Shown: one piece after another, positions 44,816 to 53,881 of the stretch | How positions within the stretch are numbered: the first letter of the stretch is position 1 | Layout of the letters: every line of letters starts with the position of its first letter | Notes under the pieces: model-generated | Told to the model about the DNA's origin: nothing | The model's input: only the letters and a program-made list of their open reading frames with translations | The model's database searches: none | NCBI RefSeq assembly: GCF_003596335.1 | Contig: NZ_QZCH01000003.1 | Span: 1 to 64,000, forward strand | DNA length: 64,000 nucleotides | Reading direction: 5' to 3' | Source of the DNA: Motilimonas pumila | GTDB lineage: Bacteria; Pseudomonadota; Gammaproteobacteria; Enterobacterales; CBDFNC01 | Translations under genes and position numbers: made by a program

Positions 44816-46039
44816 TTAGATGGAGTAGATATAATAAATCTGCGCTTTCATGCGAATAATGATGCCACGAATCACATCAAGAAATGACAGGAAAGGGTGG
44901 GGCTTATCTGCGCTTATCCAAGCCAGGCCCACGGCGCCAACAGGGATGTCGTAACCCACCGGTTCGAGTAATTTCAAACGTACAAAATGATACTTATTTC
45001 TGACGTTCTTTAAGGTGGTTTGTGACACTGACAGCTCTCTGCCTAAACTGCCGGCTTCTGACTCGCCAGTCGCTTCGACAATGCCTTGTACTTCAGCCGC
45101 AAATACTTTACCCGGATAAACCGGCGAGACAAATTCAGCCAGTTGGCCCGCATGCACGTTGCGTATGGCTTGATGATTTACCCGCATTAAGATGTATTTT
45201 TCATTGGTGTACATTTGCATGCGTGACAAGATGCCGACGTATTGACCTTCACGTAAAATGAAGTTGGTGACAAAGCCGTCTGATGGCGCGTACACCTTAG
45301 TTTGCGCCAAGTTCCAAATAGCTTGTTGATGCAACTCTTTGGCGGTATCAAAAGCGGCTTTGGTATTTTGTACATTGAGTTTAGCTTGCTCAATTTTGAC
45401 CTTAGCTTGAGTGACATTGACACCCTGGCGTTGGACTTCATTATGTTGCGAGCTAACCTTATTCAGAGCCAGTGACACCTTGGTTCTTTGTTCGTCAATC
45501 ATGCTTTCTGTGATGGTATGTTTTACCACTGCATTTTGTTTCAGGTAGCGCTGTAACATGGTGGCTTGTAATCTGTGGTCGTCTTTCGCCGACAGTAAGG
45601 TACTTTTGCTTATCTCAAGGTTAATCAAGCTATTCTCATAGTCGTTTTGCGACAATGACACTTGTTCTTGCGCGATTAAGTACGCCACTTCTGCCGACTC
45701 TTGTTCGCTGGCAGCTTTTTGCTCTTGGATCTGATACACCTCATCGTCTAACTCAAAAATCAATTGGCCTTGTGCCACTTTTGAGTTGGGCGCTATGTGA
45801 ATTTTAGCCACCTTACCTTTGATTTGAGTATTACCCGGTCTGAGCTGAACATGGGGTGCTTGTACGATAGAGCCCCCGGACATGTCCATTGGTGTAAAGT
45901 TGATTAAGCCAATCCAAACAAAGCCTAACCATAGACCGCCGCCGACATAAGCAAATGCCTTAAATGGGGTGGTCCAAGGTACGCCTAGCAGGCGCAGTAT
46001 GTAGATAAAAAGAGCCCAAATGGCTAAACCTTCTAACAT
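44816..46039 (-). CDS. HlyD/EmrA-family membrane fusion protein (YiaV-like)
   Basis: The 407-residue product has N-terminal hydrophobic segments (about 3-20 and 25-45), a lipoyl half motif (KVAKIHIAPNSKVAQGQLIFELDD), a long coiled-coil hairpin (about 110-250, Gln/Ala-rich), and the second lipoyl half (KVYAPSDGFVTNFILREGQYV). This is the layout of inner-membrane-anchored adaptors of the YiaV/AaeA group. It overlaps the DUF3302 gene by 7 nt, as in the E. coli yiaW-yiaV pair. No dedicated transporter lies next to it. AAGGAG lies before the ATG. The promoter upstream of the pair has the TTACCAGT/TTACCGGT boxes. Confidence 0.9.
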   Translation of the reverse strand: MLEGLAIWALFIYILRLLGVPWTTPFKAFAYVGGGLWLGFVWIGLINFTPMDMSGGSIVQAPHVQLRPGNTQIKGKVAKIHIAPNSKVAQGQLIFELDDEVYQIQEQKAASEQESAEVAYLIAQEQVSLSQNDYENSLINLEISKSTLLSAKDDHRLQATMLQRYLKQNAVVKHTITESMIDEQRTKVSLALNKVSSQHNEVQRQGVNVTQAKVKIEQAKLNVQNTKAAFDTAKELHQQAIWNLAQTKVYAPSDGFVTNFILREGQYVGILSRMQMYTNEKYILMRVNHQAIRNVHAGQLAEFVSPVYPGKVFAAEVQGIVEATGESEAGSLGRELSVSQTTLKNVRNKYHFVRLKLLEPVGYDIPVGAVGLAWISADKPHPFLSFLDVIRGIIIRMKAQIYYIYSI

Positions 46040-46404
46040 GATTTATCTCCTTCTGGGTGAGAGCCGATAGATTGGCGTTGTTGTACTGAGGTCTTTTGTG
46101 GTTCGTCGAGGGTGCCATGTCGCCAAATGTCACGTAGCCTTATAATGGCTTTCTCAGCGTCTAAAAACGCCACGATAATCGCCAGCACCCAAACCCAGTG
46201 CCAAACAAAACCGATCCAAGTGAGTATGGTGATCAGACCCAGTTGCCGATGACCCGACTCGTGGGCTTTTTGAATTGGCAACTCGTGCAGCTTCCAAAAT
46301 GCGGCAACTACCGCAACGATTACACCAACCAGTACGACAGCGGCCACTATGTGTAAACCTATGTCTGTGCCAGTGTCGACGAAAGGGGGGGCGACTAAAC
46401 TCAT
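46033..46404 (-). CDS. DUF3302 inner-membrane protein (YiaW-like)
   Basis: The 123-residue product has two membrane segments (about 16-37 and 58-80) and the DUF3302 features PIQKAHESGHRQLGLITILTWIG and WHWVWVLAIIVAFLD. It is the first gene of the two-gene operon and overlaps the HlyD-like gene by 7 nt. In E. coli the homologous yiaW is next to yiaV; the function of the pair is not established. CAGGAAATT lies before the ATG. The paired boxes 46507-46536 lie about 103-132 bp upstream of its start. Confidence 0.88.
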   Translation of the reverse strand: MSLVAPPFVDTGTDIGLHIVAAVVLVGVIVAVVAAFWKLHELPIQKAHESGHRQLGLITILTWIGFVWHWVWVLAIIVAFLDAEKAIIRLRDIWRHGTLDEPQKTSVQQRQSIGSHPEGDKSC

Positions 46405-46506
46405 AATTTCCTGCCTTAGTTAAATGAAAAGCTTGTGTGCCAATGCTTTTTCAAAATGTCCTAATCCTCAGTTTAAAGGCGCAGGAAAAACTAAATACTC
46501 GAAAAA

Positions 46507-46536
46507 TTACCAGTGCAGAACGCGAATATTACCGGT
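46507..46536. promoter_or_regulatory. Paired TTACCAGT/TTACCGGT boxes, 22 bp apart (site pair 3)
   Basis: TTACCAGT at 46507-46514 and TTACCGGT at 46529-46536 begin exactly 22 bp apart, upstream of the DUF3302-HlyD operon. The 18-base context CTCGAAAAATTACCAGTG is identical to that at 44705-44722. Confidence 0.7.
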
Positions 46537-46569
46537 TTCAATTATGAGGGAAAGGAGAAGCATGCTGGA

Positions 46570-46604
46570 AGCGAGTAAGCCAGTCATCATGTGAGTTACT
46601 CGCT
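46570..46604 (-). terminator. Possible hairpin after the response regulator gene
   Basis: AGCGAGTAA (46570-46578) and TTACTCGCT (46596-46604) form a 9-bp stem with a 17-nt loop, 24 nt after the response-regulator stop. There is no clear T tract, so this is a weak candidate. Confidence 0.4.
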
Positions 46605-46627
46605 GAGGTAAGCCGGTGCGTAAAGGG

Positions 46628-47263
46628 TTACACCAAGCCGTTTTTAATCGCAAAGGGCACCAATTCGCTGGCGCTATTAAGCTTTAGAACTTCAACCATT
46701 TTATATTTATGAAACTCCACCGTACGACTTGATACGTTAAGGATGTTAGCGATTTCTTTGGCTGAGTGGCTTTCTGCCAATAATTGTAAAACTTGGCGTT
46801 GACGTGCGGTGAGCAGGTCAAAGGGATCGTCGGACTGTCCTTGGTTATTCTTATAGGCATCCATGATGTCGGCTGCCAAAGTAGGGGTTATATAGGTCTT
46901 GTTCTTGAGTACGGTTTTAATGGCGATGAGCAGTTCTTCGGGGGCTGCGTGCTTGAGTAAGTAGCCATGCACACCAACATCGAGGGCCTTCATTGCGTAT
47001 TTTAACTCCGGGTGCATCGTCAGTAGGATGATTTTACTGCTGCACTCACTGGCTAGAATTTTCTCGGCGGCGTTAATGCCATTCATGATAGGCATGGAGA
47101 TATCCGACACTATGATGTCAGGGTTTAAAGCTTTGGCTTGTTGCACCAAAGTATTGCCGTCCTCGACGATTTCCAAGACCTCGTAATCTTGGCCTAGCAA
47201 GTTTTTAATACCTTCTGCGACCATCACGTGATCGTCAGCCAATAACACCGTTTTCTTTTGCAT
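46628..47263 (-). CDS. NarL/FixJ-family response regulator
   Basis: The 211-residue product has an N-terminal receiver domain (ADDHVMVAEGIKNLL; phospho-acceptor Asp54 in IIVSDISMP; Lys in YLLKHAAPE) and a C-terminal LuxR-type helix-turn-helix (about 147-205: LTARQRQVLQLLAESHSAKEIANILNVSSRTVEFHK). This class pairs with HisKA_3 kinases, and the only such kinase in the window is at 40146-43553. It is transcribed alone with AAGGAAG before the ATG. It is the leading candidate to bind the paired TTACYRGT boxes at the three nearby promoters; the sites themselves are absent upstream of its own gene. Confidence 0.94.
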   Translation of the reverse strand: MQKKTVLLADDHVMVAEGIKNLLGQDYEVLEIVEDGNTLVQQAKALNPDIIVSDISMPIMNGINAAEKILASECSSKIILLTMHPELKYAMKALDVGVHGYLLKHAAPEELLIAIKTVLKNKTYITPTLAADIMDAYKNNQGQSDDPFDLLTARQRQVLQLLAESHSAKEIANILNVSSRTVEFHKYKMVEVLKLNSASELVPFAIKNGLV

Positions 47264-47410
47264 GTTTCTTCCTTATCGGTGGTCGCTGCTTTTACCGACT
47301 ATGGTACACACCGCCGCCTTGGTATTAGCATAATATATCTCAGCTCCCCTTGAAAAGCGGCCGCGTCGTCGACCAGACCAATTTCATTCCAAATATCGCC
47401 CTGTTTGCTT

Positions 47411-49111
47411 TTATGAAGAGCAGCTGTAGTGGGAGATACCGCCGGCGTAATAAAAGGCTTTTGGTTTAAGGCGATAATATTTGGCTTCTATCTCTGCAGA
47501 CTGCTCTTCGTAGGGCTGACTTAATACCTGCTGTAATTCGTGGATCAAGCGGTAGTCTCCTTGAGCCGCTTGTTGATAAGCTGGCACTATCAGCCATTCC
47601 CGCCAAGTATATTTAGGGTTAACTTGCTGCATTTTGCTGGCGATTTCGGCTAGGTCACCTTGCTGGCTTAGCTCAGCTTGCCAATCATTGAGCCATGTTT
47701 GCCATTTTTCATCTAGCGCCGCGGAAGTTGTTACATAAAAGCTTTTCTTTAAGGCGCTGACTTGCGTAGGCAAGTGGGACAATTCACGGAACAAGATAGT
47801 GTAATCCACTTCTGATTGCTGCATTAAGCCCAATAAGCGTGTCAGTAGTTGTGGTTGAAACTCTGTTAACCCCAGCTTACTGGCCCACATGGCTTCTAGC
47901 TGGCTTTGCATTACCTTGGCGAAGTCTTGGCGGATGTGCTCTAGCTGTTTTGCTGCTGGGTCTTCAGCTAATAAAGGCGCCAGCGCCAGACAAAACATAT
48001 GAAAATTGGCGTGGGCGGCGTTTGGCTGATTAAAAAATGCAAAGTGCTGGCCGCCGCCGGTCCAAGGTTGAAACTCTGGGTCAAATATTTCACAAAAGCC
48101 AAATGGACCATAGTCGAGGGTAAAGCCGCCTGCTGCGCAGTTATCGCTGTTGAAATTACCTTGGCAAAACCCCACGCGGATCCATTGGGCAACCAGCGAC
48201 GTTAAGCGCTCTCTAAAACTGCTTGCCAGCAGGATGATTTGCTCGTGAAAGCTCAGTGCTTGATCAATTTCTTGCGCGTATTCTCGCTCAATCAGGTGGG
48301 CCACTATCATACGTAACTCGGCTAAAGCATCCAGATGAGCATGGCTACGAGCACGGCGGCCAAATAACTCTACTTGGCCCACGCGCAAAAATGATGACGC
48401 CACTCGGGTGCAAATGGCCACCGGGTTTTCCTGCATGATATCGGGGTCGCTGGATTGTGATTCTGGCGAGTACCAAGGCCGAGTTACCGCTTCCGAGGCA
48501 GACGTAAATAAAGTCAGGGAGCGCGACGTGGGCACTCCTAACGCGTGCATATAGTCTTGGGCCAAGAATTCACGTACGCTTGAGCGCAGTACTGCGCGAC
48601 CATCAGCGCCGCGACAATAAGGTGTGGTGCCGCCGCCCTTTAATTGCATTTCCCAGCGTTGGCCATTAAATATACCTTCAAACACTGATATGGCGCGGCC
48701 ATCACCGTAGCCGTTGCCCGTGCCAAACGGACATTGCTGAGTATATTCGGTGCCATAAATCGATAACGCATAACCTGTGGCCCAGCCAAATGGCTGCATT
48801 GGGCTTGGCGCTATTGAAGCGTCACCAGAAAAGAATTGGCAAAATGCGCTATCAGCAACCAATTCATCGCGTAAGCCGAGTTCTTGAAATAATGCTCGGC
48901 TGTGACTGACGTATTGAGGTTCGGCTATTGGTGTAGGCGTGACTGGCACGTAATGGCCAGAAAAAACTTGCCTTGCGCGGTGATCCTTACCGTCTATTGT
49001 GGCATCTGGATCCTTGCACAGATTACGCATCAGTGAATAGTCGGCTAACTGCGCAAACTCATCGAAGTGAGTAACGTTTGCCTTGTTAGGGGCTTTGGTT
49101 GAGTGCGGCAT
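47411..49111 (-). CDS. selO: SelO-family protein adenylyltransferase (YdiU)
   Basis: SelO is a pseudokinase that transfers AMP from ATP to Ser, Thr or Tyr of target proteins and is linked to oxidative stress. The sequence has the conserved [59 protein letters not shown], and [22 protein letters not shown] regions. It ends SHYSCSS; the Cys aligns with the selenocysteine of eukaryotic SelO. ATG 49111 gives a 566-residue protein beginning near the conserved region; an upstream in-frame ATG at 49216 would add 35 atypical residues. It is monocistronic. Confidence 0.93.
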   Translation of the reverse strand: MPHSTKAPNKANVTHFDEFAQLADYSLMRNLCKDPDATIDGKDHRARQVFSGHYVPVTPTPIAEPQYVSHSRALFQELGLRDELVADSAFCQFFSGDASIAPSPMQPFGWATGYALSIYGTEYTQQCPFGTGNGYGDGRAISVFEGIFNGQRWEMQLKGGGTTPYCRGADGRAVLRSSVREFLAQDYMHALGVPTSRSLTLFTSASEAVTRPWYSPESQSSDPDIMQENPVAICTRVASSFLRVGQVELFGRRARSHAHLDALAELRMIVAHLIEREYAQEIDQALSFHEQIILLASSFRERLTSLVAQWIRVGFCQGNFNSDNCAAGGFTLDYGPFGFCEIFDPEFQPWTGGGQHFAFFNQPNAAHANFHMFCLALAPLLAEDPAAKQLEHIRQDFAKVMQSQLEAMWASKLGLTEFQPQLLTRLLGLMQQSEVDYTILFRELSHLPTQVSALKKSFYVTTSAALDEKWQTWLNDWQAELSQQGDLAEIASKMQQVNPKYTWREWLIVPAYQQAAQGDYRLIHELQQVLSQPYEEQSAEIEAKYYRLKPKAFYYAGGISHYSCSS

Positions 49112-49239
49112 AATTTTATAACCTTTAGAGTTTGAGCGAATCACCGAGAAACAAAGTATCTGGTGCGATTGCTGTTTTACGTGGTAAAGCCTAGTTTGGT
49201 TTGCCACTAGCTTCATATTAAGCTGACCTTGCTATGGAG

Positions 49240-50109
49240 CTACTTTTTCCACAGCACATTTATCAAAGCGCCGACCAGAATAAAGCCGCCGCCAATCCAG
49301 CTGTATAAAGAAGGAATTTCGGCAAAAATCAGCCAACCAAGTATCATCGAAAATAACACCTGCACGTAGGAGTAAGCAGTGGCCTTACTGGCGGAGGCGG
49401 ACTGCATGGCTTTAGTTAACCCGACTTGGCCTATTTGGGTGAAAACGCCCACAAACAGCAATAATAACAAAGCCTCGCCGTTTGGCATGACAAAGTCATC
49501 CCCCAACAAGGCAAGAGATAATGGCAAGGCGATTAAGGGAAAATAGAAGATAATCACAGAGCTGTCTTCTTCGCGACTGAGCTGACGTACGATGACATAA
49601 GCGACACCGCTACCAAATGCCCCTAGCAGCGCGGTGCCAATACTTAACCAAGGCAAAGCATCGGCTTGGGACAAGCCTAAGCCTGGACTCACCATAATGC
49701 CTAAGCCCACTAAACTAAAACCAATGCAGAGTTTAGTTGAGTGCAAAATCGGCTCTTTCAAAAAAATCAGCGCTAAAAAAGCCGTAAACACCGGGTGTAA
49801 ATATTGCAAAAGCGTGGCCTCGGCTAAGGGCAAGGTGGTAATCGAGTAATAGACAAAAATCAGGGCTAAAGCGCCTACCGCACCACGGGCAAACAGCCAG
49901 CCCTTATTATTGCCCCAGACAGAGATTTTCTTGCGGCGTACGTCACCATAACTGAGCACTAAGGAAACCAGTGCCCTTGCTGCAACTATTTCCAGCACAG
50001 GAATATCGTGTTGGCTGACCAGTTTTACGCAAGCCGACATCAGGGCAAAGCCCAAAGCGGAAAGCAGCATAAAACGTACGCTAAGCGGAATATGATTAAG
50101 CCAAGCCAT
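49240..50109 (-). CDS. DMT-superfamily (EamA) transporter
   Basis: The 289-residue product has about ten membrane helices arranged as two EamA repeats, with VRFMLLSALGFALMSACVKLVS at the start, YYSITTLPLAEATLLQYLHPVFTAF in repeat 1 and KAMQSASASKATAYSYVQVLFSMILGWLIF in repeat 2. Such permeases export metabolites, amino acids or drugs; the substrate is unknown. It differs from RarD at 3999 (no RarD signature). It lies 128 nt upstream of selO on the same strand and diverges from the arylsulfatase. Confidence 0.9.
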   Translation of the reverse strand: MAWLNHIPLSVRFMLLSALGFALMSACVKLVSQHDIPVLEIVAARALVSLVLSYGDVRRKKISVWGNNKGWLFARGAVGALALIFVYYSITTLPLAEATLLQYLHPVFTAFLALIFLKEPILHSTKLCIGFSLVGLGIMVSPGLGLSQADALPWLSIGTALLGAFGSGVAYVIVRQLSREEDSSVIIFYFPLIALPLSLALLGDDFVMPNGEALLLLLFVGVFTQIGQVGLTKAMQSASASKATAYSYVQVLFSMILGWLIFAEIPSLYSWIGGGFILVGALINVLWKK

Positions 50110-50355
50110 GAAACAACGCCTGAGAAAATGGACAAAAACTCATGTTAACGCAAAAGCTTGACCTCTGGCAGGGCTATTTATGCATAGGAGATGTTTTATT
50201 GGTCTTAGCAACTAAATGAAAAATCTTCATTTTATTGTCGCAGCAATGCCGTAGATCTCTTCTATATTGATATTGTCGATTATTAATTTGACCGTTTCAG
50301 TTTGTCGTCGGAACGTTTCGCAACAAATATAAAAAGCAAAAGCTTGGAGATTTGC

Positions 50356-51909
50356 ATGGTGAACTTAACAAAAACGATAAGGAAACGGTTGGCCCTATTA
50401 TCCGTTGCCGCACTTGGTATTGCGTCTGCTAGCGTAACGGCAGCAGAAAAGCCTAACATTTTAGTGATCTGGGGGGACGATATTGGTCAGTCTAACCTCA
50501 GCGCGTATACCTTTGGTTTAATGGGCTATCAAACGCCCAATATAGACAGCATCGCCAAAGAAGGCATGATGTTTACCGACTACTACGGTGAGCAATCTTG
50601 TACTGCGGGCCGCTCAACTTTTATCACCGGCCAAAGCGTATTGCGCACAGGTTTAAGTAAAGTGGGCTTGCCTGGTGCAGATATTGGTTTGCAAGCGGAA
50701 GATGCTACCATCGCCGAAGTGCTTAAACCTTTGGGCTATGCCACAGGGCAGTTTGGCAAAAACCACTTGGGTGATAAAGATGAGTTCTTACCTACGGCTC
50801 ATGGCTTTGATGAGTTCTTTGGTAACTTATATCACTTAAATGCCGAAGAAGAACCTGAAAACGTTGATTACCCGAAAAATCCTGAATTTCGTAAGAAGTA
50901 TGGTCCTCGTGGTGTAATAAAATCGTCGGCTGACGGTAAGATTGAAGATACCGGTCCACTAACGAAAAAACGCATGGAAACGGTTGATGATGAAACCGTT
51001 GCTGCGGCAATGGATTTTATGGAGCGTAACGTCAAAGCGAAAAAGCCATTCTTTGTTTGGTGGAACGCCACCCGTATGCACTTTCGCACTCACGTAAAAC
51101 CTGAGTTACAAGGTAAAACAGGCATCAGCAATTACGCTGACGGTATGATTGAGCACGATGCCCATGTGGGTCAAATACTGAAAAAAGTTGACGACTTAGG
51201 CATTAAAGACAACACCATAGTGTTCTACTCGACCGACAACGGTCCTCACGTAAATAGCTGGCCTGATGCGGGTACTACGCCATTTAGAAGTGAGAAAAAT
51301 ACCAACTGGGAAGGGGCATACCGGGTACCAGCAATGGTGCGCTGGCCAGGAAAAATCAAGCCGGGTAGTGTGTCGAATGAAATCATGCACCACATGGACT
51401 GGTTGCCTACCTTTGCAGCTATTGCCGGTGATGACAAGATCAAAGACAAGCTGAAAAAAGGCACTAAGCTGGGCGATAAAGAGTTTAAAAACCATCTTGA
51501 TGGCTATAACTTTTTACCTTACCTCACCGGTCAAGAAGAAAAAGGCCGTCGTAATGAAATCTTCTACTTTACCGATGACGGTGATTTAGCTGCACTTCGC
51601 TACAACAACTGGAAAGCCGTGTTTATGGAGCAGCGTGTGAAAGGCACGTTAGAGCTATGGGCCAACCCTTTTACTACTTTGCGTGTGCCTAAGATCTTCA
51701 ATTTACGCATGGACCCATACGAAGTCGCTGACGTGACGTCGAATACTTACTATGACTGGATGTTAGATCGTGTGTTCTTGTTGGTGCCAGCCCAAGAATA
51801 CGTTGGCAAATTCCTTGCAACGTTTCAAGAGTTCCCGCCGCGCCAAAAAGCGGCCAGCTTTAACTTGGATCAGGTCATGGAGAAGCTACAAGAAACCCAC
51901 AATAACTAG
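50356..51909 (+). CDS. Arylsulfatase (formylglycine-dependent sulfatase)
   Basis: The 517-residue exported enzyme (signal near 10-30, cleavage near VTA|AEK) hydrolyses sulfate esters, probably of aryl or polysaccharide substrates. Family features are PNILVIWGDDIGQSNLSAY, the formylglycine motif SCTAGRSTFITGQ (Cys82 is converted by FGE or anSME), GQFGKNHLGD, and FYSTDNGPH. ATG 50356 (GGAG 7 nt upstream) is chosen over an upstream start that would add 18 residues ahead of the signal. No sulfatase-maturing enzyme is encoded in the window, so it must be elsewhere. A terminator follows, before the MoxR operon. Confidence 0.92.
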   Translation: MVNLTKTIRKRLALLSVAALGIASASVTAAEKPNILVIWGDDIGQSNLSAYTFGLMGYQTPNIDSIAKEGMMFTDYYGEQSCTAGRSTFITGQSVLRTGLSKVGLPGADIGLQAEDATIAEVLKPLGYATGQFGKNHLGDKDEFLPTAHGFDEFFGNLYHLNAEEEPENVDYPKNPEFRKKYGPRGVIKSSADGKIEDTGPLTKKRMETVDDETVAAAMDFMERNVKAKKPFFVWWNATRMHFRTHVKPELQGKTGISNYADGMIEHDAHVGQILKKVDDLGIKDNTIVFYSTDNGPHVNSWPDAGTTPFRSEKNTNWEGAYRVPAMVRWPGKIKPGSVSNEIMHHMDWLPTFAAIAGDDKIKDKLKKGTKLGDKEFKNHLDGYNFLPYLTGQEEKGRRNEIFYFTDDGDLAALRYNNWKAVFMEQRVKGTLELWANPFTTLRVPKIFNLRMDPYEVADVTSNTYYDWMLDRVFLLVPAQEYVGKFLATFQEFPPRQKAASFNLDQVMEKLQETHNN

Positions 51910-51918
51910 CATGTTTTA

Positions 51919-51942
51919 AAGGGGCGCTTTGCGCCCTTTTTT
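51919..51942 (+). terminator. Intrinsic terminator of the arylsulfatase gene
   Basis: AAAGGGGCGC-TTT-GCGCCCTTTT forms a GC-rich stem with a T tract, 10 nt after the stop codon. Confidence 0.9.
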
Positions 51943-51967
51943 ATTGCACTCATTGCAGGAATATTCA

Positions 51968-52945
51968 ATGCAACCAGCGCAAATATATCAAGGTTTAGCG
52001 CAGCTTAAACAAGGGCTGCAAACTCAAGTGTTAGGCCAAGAGGGGATAGTCGATAAGCTGGTTTTGGCGTTGCTTGCCGATGGTCATGTATTACTGGAGG
52101 GGTTACCCGGCACCGCTAAGACGCGTTCGGTCAAAGCGTTAGCGCAGCTGCTGGCTTTGTCGCAAGGGCGGGTGCAATTTACCCCTGATTTATTACCCTC
52201 TGACGTGATTGGTTATGAGTCACTGGCCGGCAGTGGGCAGCAGCAATTTGAGTTTCATGCTGGCCCCGTATTTAACCAAGTATTGCTGGCTGACGAAATC
52301 AACCGTGCGCCGCCTAAGGTGCAGTCAGCACTGCTTGAAGCCATGGAAGAGCGCCAGGTTACCGTGGGTAATCACAGCCATCAAATGGATCCGATTTTTT
52401 TGGTCATGGCAACACAAAACCCGGTGGAGCAAGAAGGCACCTACCCTTTGCCAGAAGCACAAATGGACCGTTTTTTGTTTAAGCTGGTGTTGAATTACCC
52501 TGATGATGCCACGGAACTTGAAATCATCCGTTTAGTGCGCCAGCAAAAGCACACCAAGAGTCAAGATATCACCCCTGTTGAACAAGCTGGTGCACTCATT
52601 ATGGCAGGCCGAGACTTGGTCGAACAGGTCTTTGTTTCGGAAAATATCGAGCAGTATATTGTGGCGCTTATCATGGCAACGCGCCACCCTGATCGTTACC
52701 CAAGCCACGACTTTAGCAAGTATATTGCTATTGGCGCCAGTCCTCGCGCCAGTATCGCATTGGATGTGGCAGCTCGGGCGCACGCGGTATTATCGCAACG
52801 GGACTATGTTGATCCTGATGATATTCGCGCTGTCGCGGTCGCGGTATTAAGTCACCGTATCAGTTTAAGCTACCAAGCCATGGCCGATAAAAAAACGGCG
52901 ATTGAGGTCGTCGAACAATTAGTGACCGCGGTTGCTGTGGTGTAG
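51968..52945 (+). CDS. MoxR-family AAA+ ATPase
   Basis: The 325-residue ATPase has Walker A EGLPGTAKTR, Walker B LLADEINRAPPKVQSALLEAMEE, sensor-1 ATQNPVEQEGTYPLPEAQ and sensor-2 GASPRASIALD, all typical of MoxR. ATG 51968 is used because CAGGAA precedes it. MoxR proteins act as chaperones or assemblers of metalloenzymes or surface complexes together with VWA proteins. It starts the operon MoxR-DUF58-DUF4381-BatA-BatB/C-BatD-octaheme cytochrome. Confidence 0.95.
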   Translation: MQPAQIYQGLAQLKQGLQTQVLGQEGIVDKLVLALLADGHVLLEGLPGTAKTRSVKALAQLLALSQGRVQFTPDLLPSDVIGYESLAGSGQQQFEFHAGPVFNQVLLADEINRAPPKVQSALLEAMEERQVTVGNHSHQMDPIFLVMATQNPVEQEGTYPLPEAQMDRFLFKLVLNYPDDATELEIIRLVRQQKHTKSQDITPVEQAGALIMAGRDLVEQVFVSENIEQYIVALIMATRHPDRYPSHDFSKYIAIGASPRASIALDVAARAHAVLSQRDYVDPDDIRAVAVAVLSHRISLSYQAMADKKTAIEVVEQLVTAVAVV

Positions 52946-52954
52946 GTGGCAAGT

Positions 52955-53881
52955 ATGACAACTTTGGATCCTCGCATCTATTGCCAGTTACCGGAGTTAC
53001 TGGCTTTGCAACACAAAACACGTCACTTGTCCCTTAAGCCCAGCTATCGCCCCGCAGGCATGTTGGCGGGTCAGCATGCCTCAAAAATTCGCGGCAGCGG
53101 GTTAAATTTTGAAGAGCTACGCCAGTATCAGCAAGGGGATAATGTTCGCTTGATTGACTCCCGGGCGTCTGCACGCTTGGGTAAACCTTATGTCAGGGTA
53201 TATTCGGAAGAGACCGACCGGCCAGTGTATTTAGTGGTAGACCAAAGGTCATCGATGTTTTTTGGTAGCGTAAAGAAGACCAAGTCAGTGGTAGCGGCGG
53301 AACTTGCCGCGAGCCTAGCGTGGATGATTCTGGCCAATGGCGATCGCTTTGGCGGCATTGTGGTTGGCGCGCAGCAAAGCGAGCATATTTCAGCCAGACG
53401 TTCACAGCAACAAGTGCTGCATTTTCTCTCTAATTTAGTCGCCGCCAATCAAGGGTTAACCGTTGAGCCCGCTCAGGCTGACAGCTCTGAGTCGCTGTTA
53501 GCTCCGTTACTACCTTGGCTATCCAGTTTAAATAACCAAGCTGTGGTGATGCTGATTACTGACATAGATGGTTTAGACCAACAGGATATTTCCCAGTTGG
53601 AATGGCTGCATCAGCAAACCAATGTGGCTTTATTTATTGTGGCTGATGCGTTAGAGCAAAATCTAAGTCAAGCCCAAGGCTTAACTATTTCGCAAGGTAA
53701 GCAGCAAGTTAATTTGGCCATTGATGCACAAAGCCAAGCCAGTTTTAACCAGCAATTCCAAGCTAAATTCAAACAAATTCAACACGCCTTGGGGCAAAGC
53801 GTTTTACCCATTGGCTTATTAGATTGTGAACAAGACATTGTCACGCAATTAAACCTACTGTTAGGGGGGCAATATGGATGA
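52955..53881 (+). CDS. DUF58 VWA-like protein
   Basis: The 308-residue protein contains the DUF58 signature SGLNFEELRQYQQGDNVRLID-type region (residues about 48-67), then ASARLGKPYVRVYSEE and VYLVVDQRSSMFFGS, in which the DxxSSM is reminiscent of a VWA MIDAS. It follows moxR with a short spacer, and its 3' end overlaps the DUF4381 gene by 8 nt. The ATG at 52955 follows a weak GGTGG; GTG 52946 is an alternative. In Bat/MoxR operons it is thought to be a partner of the MoxR ATPase. Confidence 0.92.
   Translation: MTTLDPRIYCQLPELLALQHKTRHLSLKPSYRPAGMLAGQHASKIRGSGLNFEELRQYQQGDNVRLIDSRASARLGKPYVRVYSEETDRPVYLVVDQRSSMFFGSVKKTKSVVAAELAASLAWMILANGDRFGGIVVGAQQSEHISARRSQQQVLHFLSNLVAANQGLTVEPAQADSSESLLAPLLPWLSSLNNQAVVMLITDIDGLDQQDISQLEWLHQQTNVALFIVADALEQNLSQAQGLTISQGKQQVNLAIDAQSQASFNQQFQAKFKQIQHALGQSVLPIGLLDCEQDIVTQLNLLLGGQYG

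Noticed and set aside
47264-47410. TTACCGAC in the response-regulator promoter as a fourth paired site
   Set aside because: It matches only partly and there is no second box 22 bp to either side.
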